Below are positions 1 to 5,312 of a DNA stretch of 6,456 nucleotides, piece by piece. Both the position numbers and the translations under genes were made by a program. Positions within the stretch are counted from its first letter, which is position 1. Each line of letters starts with the position of its first letter. The notes beneath the pieces were generated by a model. That model was not told the DNA's origin and did not search any database. It saw only the letters and a program-made list of their open reading frames with translations. Source of the DNA: Candidatus Omnitrophota bacterium (GTDB taxonomy: Bacteria; Omnitrophota; Gorgyraeia; Gygaellales; Profunditerraquicolaceae); NCBI GenBank assembly GCA_028714595.1, contig JAQTMD010000072.1, forward strand, positions 1 to 6,456. The letters are read 5' to 3'.

Positions 1-14
1 GATGTAAGTCCGGC

Positions 15-1337
15 ATGGAAGAAAAAATTTTAGACGTCTTACTGGTCGAAGACAGCGCGTTTGACGCCAAGCTCATCCGGGACCTGTTTCAGGCGCCCGC
101 GCTGCGCCGGTTCCGCCTGGAGCAGTCAAAGGACCTCGCCGACGCCTTTACGGTTCTGGAGAAAAAACCCTTTGACATCATCCTGCTGGACCTGACGCTC
201 CCCGATTGCATGGGTCTGGAAACCTTCATGAGGATGTACGGCCGCCGGCCGTCGATCCCGGTCGTGCTCCTGACGCGCATCGACGACGAAAGACTTGCGG
301 TGGAGGCGCTCGAGCTGGGCGCCCAGGATTACCTGATCAAGGGGCAAGTCGATGCGATGGCCCTCCAGCGCTCCATACGCTACGCCATCGAACGCAAACG
401 GTGGCTCGAAGAGCTGCGCAGCCACGCCGAGAGCCTCGAACAGCAGGTCATGGCGCGTACCAATGAGCTGATCGAGACCATCAAACGCCTGAAAAGCGAG
501 ATCGATAAGCGCACCCGTGCCGAATCCGAGCTGCAGAAGGCGTTCGACCGGCTCAAAGAGACGCAGGCGCAGTTGATCCAGGCGGAGAAGATGGAGACCG
601 TGGGCCGGCTTGCCTCGGGGATCGCCCACGAGGTCAAGAACCCGCTGGCGATCCTTTTGCAGGGCATCGAATACCTGTCGAAAAAGATCGGACCCACGGA
701 CGAGAATACGGCATCCGTCATGCTGGACATGGCAGAGGCGGTCAACCGCGCCGACGCCATCATCAAAGGGCTGCTCGATTTTTCCAGCGTCTCGCAGATA
801 GAAAAACGGCCGCTCGGGATCGAGGGCGTCATCGACAAGGCGCTGCTTTTGGTCAAACACCAGTTTGACAAGTACCATATTGAAGTCATAAAAACCGTGC
901 CTGCCGGCCTGCCGCCTGTCACGGTCGACCGCAACAAGCTCGAGCAGGTCTTCATCAACCTTTTTGAGAATGCCGTGCATGCCATGGAGGCCGGAGGCAG
1001 GCTTGCGGTGGCCGCGCGAGTCGAACGCGTGACCCTGCCGTGCGACGGCGCAGGCAAACGCAGAGAAGACTGTTTCAAACCCGGCGACGAGGTGGTGGAG
1101 ATCACCGTCGAGGACAGCGGCACGGGCATCCCAGAACAGTTCGTCTCAAAGGTCTTTGACCCCTTCTTCACCACGAAACGCTCGAGAGGCGGAACGGGAT
1201 TGGGGCTGTCCATCGTGCGTAATATCATCGAAACGCACAAAGGCACGATCAGGATCGCCAATAAGGACGGCACGGAAGGCACGGGGGTACGGGTGACTAT
1301 CGTGCTGAAAGCTGAACCGGAAGGAGACAGAGGATGA
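15..1337 (+). CDS. Soluble hybrid histidine kinase, REC - coiled coil - HisKA - HATPase
   Basis: This 440-residue cytoplasmic kinase carries its receiver at the N-terminus. Residues about 6-120 form the REC domain, with acidic pocket E12/D13, phosphoacceptor D59 (LLDLTLP) and conserved K109. A charged, heptad-like helix (about 125-195) leads to HisKA with the H-box AHEVKNPL, phosphoacceptor H205. The HATPase_c domain shows an N-box with N315 and N319, a G1 box DSGTG from D367, an F-box FDPFFTTK around D382 and a G2 box GGTGLGLS from G392, so catalysis looks intact. No membrane segment or signal peptide is visible. The REC domain probably receives phosphate from another kinase and tunes this one (inference). 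The ATG at 15 places REC at the usual distance, but there is no Shine-Dalgarno sequence, and no in-frame stop lies in the 14 bases before it, so an upstream extension cannot be excluded. It overlaps the next gene by 4 bases, implying translational coupling and a kinase-regulator partnership. Confidence 0.93.
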   Translation: MEEKILDVLLVEDSAFDAKLIRDLFQAPALRRFRLEQSKDLADAFTVLEKKPFDIILLDLTLPDCMGLETFMRMYGRRPSIPVVLLTRIDDERLAVEALELGAQDYLIKGQVDAMALQRSIRYAIERKRWLEELRSHAESLEQQVMARTNELIETIKRLKSEIDKRTRAESELQKAFDRLKETQAQLIQAEKMETVGRLASGIAHEVKNPLAILLQGIEYLSKKIGPTDENTASVMLDMAEAVNRADAIIKGLLDFSSVSQIEKRPLGIEGVIDKALLLVKHQFDKYHIEVIKTVPAGLPPVTVDRNKLEQVFINLFENAVHAMEAGGRLAVAARVERVTLPCDGAGKRREDCFKPGDEVVEITVEDSGTGIPEQFVSKVFDPFFTTKRSRGGTGLGLSIVRNIIETHKGTIRIANKDGTEGTGVRVTIVLKAEPEGDRG

Positions 1338-1714
1338 AGAAAAAGAAAGTTTTGATCGTTGATGACGAAGAGAGTTTTGCCAGGCTTGTGAAATTGAACC
1401 TGGAGGAAACCGGAGAATTCGAGGTGAGGGCTGAGACCAAGGGGATCCGGGCGATCCCTGCGGCCAGGGAATTCAAGCCTGATTTCATCCTCCTTGACAT
1501 TGTCATGCCTGACATGGACGGCGGCGAGATCGTCCAGCAGATGAGCCAGGACGCGGAGCTGCGGGATATCCCGGTGGGCTTCCTGACTGCCCTGGTCAGG
1601 GATTATGAAGTTACGCCCCAGGGAGATTCTATTTCCGGCCGCCCCTTCATCGCCAAGCCGGTCACCGTAGGACAGCTCATGGCCTTTATCAAGAACAACA
1701 TGATCCGGTATTAA
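1334..1714 (+). CDS. Stand-alone REC response regulator, no output domain
   Basis: The 126-residue protein is a single CheY-like receiver. Visible are the acidic pair D10/D11 in VLIVDDEE, phosphoacceptor D55 (LLDIVMP), switch threonine T85 (FLTAL) and K108 in AKPV. After beta5 only the last helix remains, so there is no DNA-binding or enzymatic output. The start is well supported: ATG lies in an ATGA overlap with the stop of the upstream kinase, preceded by AAGGAG at 1321-1326 with 7-base spacing. Translational coupling suggests near-stoichiometric production with the kinase at 15-1337, making it the likely phosphate acceptor. Its role as a shuttle, a phosphate sink or a protein-binding switch cannot be told from sequence. 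The loop between beta4 and beta5 (residues about 87-103) is somewhat long and ends in GRPFIAKP, a pattern I recall from other stand-alone regulators of this type. Confidence 0.92.
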   Translation: MKKKKVLIVDDEESFARLVKLNLEETGEFEVRAETKGIRAIPAAREFKPDFILLDIVMPDMDGGEIVQQMSQDAELRDIPVGFLTALVRDYEVTPQGDSISGRPFIAKPVTVGQLMAFIKNNMIRY

Positions 1715-1717
1715 CCC

Positions 1718-1745
1718 TTGCCTTGGGTCACGAGTGTGTTATAAT
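1718..1745 (+). promoter_or_regulatory. Candidate sigma70 promoter for the HTH-REC gene
   Basis: A perfect -10 hexamer TATAAT lies at 1740-1745. Sixteen bases upstream is TTGCCT (1718-1723), a 4-of-6 match to the -35 consensus. Transcription would start near 1752, leaving a leader of about 45 bases before the TTG start at 1798. It sits immediately after the stop codon of the REC-only gene, which supports a separate transcription unit. A second -10-like hexamer, TATACT at 1780-1785, has no well-spaced -35 partner. This is a sequence match only. Confidence 0.5.
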
Positions 1746-1764
1746 ATGCTATATTGTGTTATAA
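1735..1764 (+). repeat. 10-bp direct repeat TGTGTTATAA with 20-bp period
   Basis: TGTGTTATAA occurs exactly at 1735-1744 and again at 1755-1764, so start-to-start spacing is 20 bp, close to two helical turns. The first copy overlaps the candidate -10 hexamer and the second lies just downstream of it. Identical half-sites on the same DNA face would suit a dimeric or tandem-binding regulator. The HTH-REC protein encoded next is an obvious autoregulation candidate, by inference only. The second copy contains the perfect 8-bp palindrome GTTATAAC (1758-1765). Confidence 0.5.
1743..1756. promoter_or_regulatory. Short dyad AATAT-GCT-ATATTG at the candidate promoter
   Basis: AATAT (1743-1747) and ATATT (1751-1755) are inverted arms around GCT, overlapping the -10 hexamer and sitting between the two copies of the 10-bp direct repeat. 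The same arm sequence recurs with a 2-base spacer upstream of the gene at 4893. It is short and AT-rich, so chance is possible. Confidence 0.3.
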
Positions 1765-1776
1765 CAGCTGAGGTTA

Positions 1777-1790
1777 CAGTATACTGGGAG
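1777..1790 (+). promoter_or_regulatory. Palindrome CAGTATACTG followed by the Shine-Dalgarno that sets the TTG start
   Basis: CAGTATACTG (1777-1786) is a perfect 10-bp palindrome. It runs directly into GGGAG (1786-1790), which is spaced 7 bases from the TTG at 1798. This ribosome binding site supports the TTG start: no ATG or GTG lies in frame between the upstream stop at 1762-1764 and the gene, and the first internal ATG codons fall inside the HTH domain. Whether the palindrome is an operator or incidental is unknown. Confidence 0.5.
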
Positions 1791-1797
1791 AGTATCA

Positions 1798-2376
1798 TTG
1801 GTTGAAAGCCTGCTCGACATCAAACAGACTGCCGCTTACTTGAAGATGAACAAGATGACGGTCTATAAACTTGCCCGTGAAGGCAGGATCCCCGCATTTA
1901 AGATCGCCAGCGAGTGGCGGTTTAAGAAAGAATTGATCGATCAGTGGCTCCTGTCCCAGATGAGCCTCAGACCGCGCTTGAAGGGCCCGGAGACGGGCCG
2001 TGACATGGCCGGGCGTCCTGCGGTCCTCGTTGTCGACGACGAAACAGTCATCCGTGAATACTTTGAACGGTCCTTGAGCGATTACCGGGTGATGACCGCT
2101 GCAAGCGGGGAGGAGGCGCTTGACCAGATCCGTTCGCAGCGGCCTGACATCGTGCTGCTGGATATCCGCATGCCCGGCATGGACGGGATCGAGACGCTGA
2201 AGAAGATAAAAGAGTTCGACCAGGGTATCGTCGTGGTCATTTTAAGCGCTTTCACTGACCCGGCGATTAGCATTGAAGCGGCACGGTTTGGCGCCTATGC
2301 CTCACTGGCAAAGCCGTTCGATCTGGATGAAATGAAGAAGATACTCGAGGACGCCCGTCAGGGCAAAATAAGATAG
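1798..2376 (+). CDS. Response regulator with N-terminal excisionase-type HTH and C-terminal REC
   Basis: This 192-residue protein has a DNA-binding domain placed before its receiver. Residues about 5-52 match the MerR-superfamily/excisionase HTH (HTH_17 type): LLDIKQTAAYLKMNKMTVY, then the REGRIPAFKI wing region, then EWRFKKELIDQWL. A short basic linker (about 53-73) leads to a complete REC domain with D80/D81, phosphoacceptor D122 (LLDIRMPGMDG), switch residue S150 and K172 in AKPF. Most response regulators have REC first and DNA binding last, so this order is reversed, although such fusions are known in databases. It is the only gene here with a visible DNA-binding domain and is the probable transcriptional output of the surrounding kinases (inference). 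Translation starts at TTG, supported by GGGAG 7 bases upstream. Its own upstream region has a promoter, repeats and palindromes consistent with autoregulation. A terminator lies downstream. Confidence 0.9.
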   Translation: MVESLLDIKQTAAYLKMNKMTVYKLAREGRIPAFKIASEWRFKKELIDQWLLSQMSLRPRLKGPETGRDMAGRPAVLVVDDETVIREYFERSLSDYRVMTAASGEEALDQIRSQRPDIVLLDIRMPGMDGIETLKKIKEFDQGIVVVILSAFTDPAISIEAARFGAYASLAKPFDLDEMKKILEDARQGKIR

Positions 2377-2381
2377 GAATA

Positions 2382-2433
2382 CGGAGCTGTAATGCCTCGC
2401 GGGGAGGGGAGGCACCCCATGGCTGAAATACCG
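2382..2433 (+). other. Foldable leader segment between the HTH-REC gene and the terminator
   Basis: The 121-base gap 2377-2497 holds no gene. Its first half can fold: TGCCTC (2393-2398) pairs with GAGGCA (2409-2414), enclosed by AGC/GCT (2385-2387 with 2422-2424) and CGG/CCG (2382-2384 with 2431-2433). The inner 6-bp stem is convincing and the outer 3-bp stems are weak. GGGG (2406-2409) can alternatively pair with CCCC (2415-2418). I do not recognise a known riboswitch class. It could be a cis-regulatory leader, a small RNA portion of the upstream transcript, or chance folding. Confidence 0.3.
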
Positions 2434-2434
2434 G

Positions 2435-2485
2435 ACCCATTGTGTTGATGGCGCGGTTTAATCACACGATGGGTTTTTTTGTTTT
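2435..2485 (+). terminator. Rho-independent terminator just before the PAS-kinase start
   Basis: ACCCATTGTGT (2435-2445) pairs with ACACGATGGGT (2464-2474), giving an 11-bp stem with a single G-U wobble (2441 with 2468). The loop is 18 bases (2446-2463). A run of seven T (2474-2480, the first of them in the stem) follows, then G and four more T. This is a classical intrinsic terminator for plus-strand transcription, and there is no A-run on the other side to make it bidirectional. It ends about 12 bases before the ATG at 2498, so it either ends the HTH-REC transcript or works as an attenuator for the kinase gene. Confidence 0.85.
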
Positions 2486-2497
2486 CCTTTTCAGGGT

Positions 2498-4774
2498 ATG
2501 AGCTTTCTCGAAGACGCAGACCAGTTCAGTACCTTCATGGATAATTTCCCCGGTATCGCGTACCGGGGGAAGATGGATTTTACCCCCGTTTTCCTCCGTG
2601 GAAAGGTCAAGGATATCACCGGATACGATACCGGCGATTTCGTGCGTCGTAAGCTGCGCTGGGTCCGGATCATCCATCCGGACGATGCCGGACGGCTCAG
2701 GGATTCTTTTGAAAAAATAAGGTCGATCCCGGATTTTTCCTGTGAACGCGAATACCGCATCATACGCAAAGACAGGACCATCGCCTGGCTTCACGAGCAT
2801 GTCCGCAATATCTGCGATAAAGACGGAAGGCCCGGCTTCGTCGAAGGCGTACTGTTCGATATCAGCGAGATGAAGCTGGCCGAGCACAGATTACGGGAGA
2901 ATGAGGCGAGGTTCCGGACGCTCGTCGACCATATCAATTCCGCGATCGCGGTATACAGGGCGGTGGATGACGGCGATGATTTCGTATTCGTCGGTTTCAA
3001 CAAGGCGGCCGAAAAGATCGAATCCGTTTCAAACGGGGCGATAATCGGAAAAAAGGTTACCGAGGTATTCCCGGGGGTCAAAGAGTTCGGCCTGTTCGAT
3101 GTCTTTCAGAGGGTCTGGAAGACCGGCGTCCCGGAAGAGCACCCGGTCAGGCTGTACAAGGACAACAGGATAAGCGGCTGGAAGAGCAATTACGTCTCAA
3201 AGCTGCCTTCGGGCGAGATCGTAGCGATCTATGAAGACGTTACCGGTCAGAAACAGGCGGAAGAGCGTCTGCAGAAGAGCGAGGCCCTGCTCAAAGAAAC
3301 ACAGCGCATCAGCAGGGTCGGCGGGTGGGAGCTTGATGTCGCCAGCGGCACGATGAGCTGGACCGACGAGGTGTACCGTATCTATGGCGTCGGCCATGAT
3401 TTTAACCCCAGCGATATTGCGCGCGATATTTCGTTTTATTCGCCCGATTGTTCGCAGGTCGTTCAGGACGCATTCCAGCAGGCATTGCATGAAGGCGCGC
3501 CCTATGACCTGGAGCTGGGATTCATAAACGCGCAGGGTCAGCATCGGTGGGTCCGGACGATGGGAACGCCGGTCAAGGCCGGCGGTAGAGTGATAAAGAT
3601 TTCGGGTAATATCATCGATATCACCGACCGCAAGAACGCCGAGCTGGCGCTGCAACAGAGCGAAGAGCGTTACCGCAGGCTGTTTGAGGAAGCCAACGAC
3701 GCCATATTTTTGGCTGACGTGGAGACCAGGAAAATTCTGGACTGTAACCAGGCCGCTCTCAAGCTGGTGGGTAAGACGAGAAAGGAAGTCGTCGGCAGCC
3801 ACCAGCAGACATTGCACCCCGCGGAGTCAGGTAACGTGACGTTCGGCAGTGCGTGCCTGCAGCCGATAAGTCAATGCGATGGTCAGACCATCGAGGCAAA
3901 GATAGTGACGGGTTCGGGTCAGATCAGGGATGTCGCCATAAAAGCGAATATCCTTGATCTGGGGGGCAGGAAAATCGTGCAGGGGATCTTCCGCGACATA
4001 ACTGAACGCAAAAAAGCCGAAGACTCGCTGCAACAGGCGTTCCGCCAGCTTAAGGAAACACAAGAGGAACTGCTGCAGTCCGGCAAGATGGCTGCCATGG
4101 GGAAACTGGCGGCAGGCATTTCGCATGAACTGAATCAGCCGCTTACCGGGATCAAGGGGTTTGCGCAGGCAGCGCTGTGCGACCTGCCCAAAGACGACCC
4201 CTTGCGCGCCGATCTGAAAAGGATCATCGAGCAGTCCGACCGCATGAACGGGATCATCAACAACATCCGCCTGTTCGCGCGCAGATCTGATTTTGTGCCC
4301 AGGGACATCAATATCAACAAACCGATCGAAATGGCGCTTGATCTGGTGAAGGATCAACTCAAGAATCTTACCATCACCGTGGAAAAACAACTCGGTACAC
4401 GGCTGCCCCTGCTCAAAGCCGACGAGAACCAGCTCCAGCAGGTCATGGTCAATCTCCTGGGGAATGCAAGTGACGCGATCGAGTGCCATCCTGGAAGTTC
4501 TTCAAGAAAGATCAGGGTTTCCAGCTCGTACAGGGCCAGGGATAAGACCATCGAAATACAAGTCTCTGATACCGGCTGCGGAATATCCGAGGAAAACATG
4601 AGGAACATATTCACCCCTTTTTTCACTACCAAAGGGAAAGGGAAGGGAATGGGTCTGGGCCTTTCCATCGTTTACCGGATCATAGAAAGTCTCAATGGTA
4701 AAATCGATGTTAAAAGCAAACCTGGACAGGGAACAACCGTAACCATCAACCTTCCGATTCAGATATCTACCTGA
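2498..4774 (+). CDS. Four-PAS soluble sensor histidine kinase
   Basis: This 758-residue cytoplasmic kinase has four tandem PAS domains, each ending in the usual linker: about 10-125 (FDISEMKLAEHRL), 133-250 (EDVTGQKQAEERL), 265-378 (IDITDRKNAELAL) and 387-505 (RDITERKKAEDSL). A coiled-coil stretch leads to HisKA with the H-box SHELNQPL, phosphoacceptor H543. HATPase_c follows, with N-box N652 and N656, G1 DTGCG from D691, F-box FTPFFTTK and G2 GMGLGLS, so the catalytic core appears complete. No transmembrane helix or fused receiver is present. The PAS ligands (redox, oxygen, small molecule) cannot be assigned. The HELNQPL H-box differs from HEVKNPL in the other two kinases, suggesting distinct partner specificity. 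The ATG at 2498 is the first start in its reading frame after the stop at 2423-2425. The only SD-like string, AGGG at 2493-2496, is too close to be effective, and an intrinsic terminator sits just upstream. The HTH-REC protein encoded before it is a plausible partner. Confidence 0.93.
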   Translation: MSFLEDADQFSTFMDNFPGIAYRGKMDFTPVFLRGKVKDITGYDTGDFVRRKLRWVRIIHPDDAGRLRDSFEKIRSIPDFSCEREYRIIRKDRTIAWLHEHVRNICDKDGRPGFVEGVLFDISEMKLAEHRLRENEARFRTLVDHINSAIAVYRAVDDGDDFVFVGFNKAAEKIESVSNGAIIGKKVTEVFPGVKEFGLFDVFQRVWKTGVPEEHPVRLYKDNRISGWKSNYVSKLPSGEIVAIYEDVTGQKQAEERLQKSEALLKETQRISRVGGWELDVASGTMSWTDEVYRIYGVGHDFNPSDIARDISFYSPDCSQVVQDAFQQALHEGAPYDLELGFINAQGQHRWVRTMGTPVKAGGRVIKISGNIIDITDRKNAELALQQSEERYRRLFEEANDAIFLADVETRKILDCNQAALKLVGKTRKEVVGSHQQTLHPAESGNVTFGSACLQPISQCDGQTIEAKIVTGSGQIRDVAIKANILDLGGRKIVQGIFRDITERKKAEDSLQQAFRQLKETQEELLQSGKMAAMGKLAAGISHELNQPLTGIKGFAQAALCDLPKDDPLRADLKRIIEQSDRMNGIINNIRLFARRSDFVPRDININKPIEMALDLVKDQLKNLTITVEKQLGTRLPLLKADENQLQQVMVNLLGNASDAIECHPGSSSRKIRVSSSYRARDKTIEIQVSDTGCGISEENMRNIFTPFFTTKGKGKGMGLGLSIVYRIIESLNGKIDVKSKPGQGTTVTINLPIQIST

Positions 4775-4823
4775 ATATAGCAAGATTTGAATTATTTTTT
4801 AGTTATTTATTAAAACCTGATAA

Positions 4824-4854
4824 AATATATTCAATATACATATTGACATATATT
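4824..4854. promoter_or_regulatory. Inverted repeat overlapping the -35 of the module 3 promoter
   Basis: TCAATAT (4831-4837) and ATATTGA (4840-4846) are perfect 7-bp inverted arms around AC. The dyad extends outward through AATATAT (4824-4830) and ATATATT (4848-4854) if C4847 is bulged, giving 14 paired positions. The right arm includes most of the -35 hexamer TTGACA, so a protein bound here would compete with or touch RNA polymerase. The 118-base gap 4775-4892 has only 19 G/C, so some self-complementarity is expected by chance, but the 7-bp core with G/C-bearing ends is better than background. Confidence 0.45.
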
Positions 4855-4871
4855 TAAGTATTTGTTAATAT
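4843..4871 (+). promoter_or_regulatory. Candidate sigma70 promoter for the REC / REC-GAF kinase genes
   Basis: A perfect -35 hexamer TTGACA (4843-4848) is followed at the optimal 17-bp spacing by TAATAT (4866-4871), a 4-of-6 match to the -10 consensus. TATATT at 4869-4874 is a better hexamer but at 20-bp spacing. Transcription would begin near 4878, leaving a leader of roughly 15 bases with no Shine-Dalgarno sequence before the ATG at 4893. The surrounding DNA is extremely AT-rich, which favours promoter activity and also favours chance matches. Confidence 0.55.
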
Positions 4872-4887
4872 ATTCTAGTTAACAAAT
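4860..4887. promoter_or_regulatory. 9-bp perfect inverted repeat bracketing the -10
   Basis: ATTTGTTAA (4860-4868) is the exact reverse complement of TTAACAAAT (4879-4887), with a 10-base spacer (4869-4878). The left arm overlaps the -10 hexamer and the right arm covers the predicted transcription start and early leader. Its centre is 35 bp from the centre of the upstream dyad. The length and perfection of the arms make it the strongest operator candidate in the window. The binding protein is unknown; the HTH-REC protein at 1798-2376 is one possibility. Confidence 0.5.
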
Positions 4888-4892
4888 TAGCT

Positions 4893-5291
4893 ATGAAAAC
4901 TGTCAATAAAAGGCCTAAAATCTTGGTCGTGGATGATGAGGAGGTTATCAGGGAATTTTCCAAGCGCGTCCTGGAGAAACTGGACCTTGAGATCAACACC
5001 GCAAACGACGGCAAAGTCGCCTGGGAAATGGTCAAGCATAACGAGTATCATCTGATCCTGCTTGACCTGATTATGCCGGTCATGTCGGGGAAACAGTTTC
5101 TGCTCAGGATCAAAAGGATGTCCCGGTGTCCGCCGGTCATCGTCATGACCGGATACGGGACCGAGGAAGTGATCAGCGACATACGCCGGTTGGGAGTCTT
5201 TGACCTTATGACCAAACCCATTGATGTCTATGAACTCCGCAGGACCGTGGCCCAGGTGCTCATTGATACGGGCACGTGGGATGCCGCGTGA
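4893..5291 (+). CDS. Stand-alone REC response regulator, no output domain
   Basis: The 132-residue protein is a single receiver domain. D14/D15 in ILVVDDEEV form the acidic pocket, D58 (LLDLIMP) is the phosphoacceptor, T86 (VMTGYG) the switch residue and K108 (MTKPID) the conserved lysine. The C-terminal tail after the last helix is only a few residues (TGTWDAA), so no output domain is present. The ATG at 4893 is the only sensible start, since REC strand beta1 begins at residue 9, but no Shine-Dalgarno sequence precedes it. Initiation may rely on the unstructured AT-rich leader. It is the first gene after a strong promoter candidate flanked by inverted repeats, and it is followed 21 bases later by a REC-GAF-kinase gene, so the two are probably co-transcribed and may form a phosphorelay pair (inference). 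Confidence 0.92.
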   Translation: MKTVNKRPKILVVDDEEVIREFSKRVLEKLDLEINTANDGKVAWEMVKHNEYHLILLDLIMPVMSGKQFLLRIKRMSRCPPVIVMTGYGTEEVISDIRRLGVFDLMTKPIDVYELRRTVAQVLIDTGTWDAA

Positions 5292-5312
5292 GCTTTTCAA
5301 AGAAAGACGACC

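Noticed and set aside
126..1282. Long minus-strand open frames (126-980 and 380-1282) opposite the first kinase
   Set aside because: They lie entirely opposite a kinase with intact REC, HisKA and HATPase motifs. Their translations show no recognisable domain and match what codon bias produces on the opposite strand.
1714..1728. ACCC-ttgcctt-GGGT hairpin after the first REC-only gene as a terminator
   Set aside because: The stem is only 4 bp and is followed by CACGAG rather than a T run. The bases are better explained as part of the candidate promoter.
2388..2393. TGTAAT as a -10 element for the PAS kinase gene
   Set aside because: Five of six bases match, but no acceptable -35 lies 16-18 bp upstream, and the transcript would still meet the terminator at 2435-2485.
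2377..2434. Known riboswitch (c-di-GMP, TPP, Moco, guanidine, fluoride and others) in the leader before the PAS kinase
   Set aside because: I compared remembered consensus cores by eye and none matched. The stems are short, so only an unnamed structured leader is reported.
3197..4489. Minus-strand open frames (3197-3817 and 3827-4489) inside the PAS kinase gene
   Set aside because: No domain signature is visible, and the plus strand encodes continuous PAS, HisKA and HATPase motifs through the same bases.
4775..4823. Terminator after the PAS kinase gene
   Set aside because: There is a run of T at 4795-4800, but no GC-containing stem precedes it. Only weak A-T self-pairing is seen.
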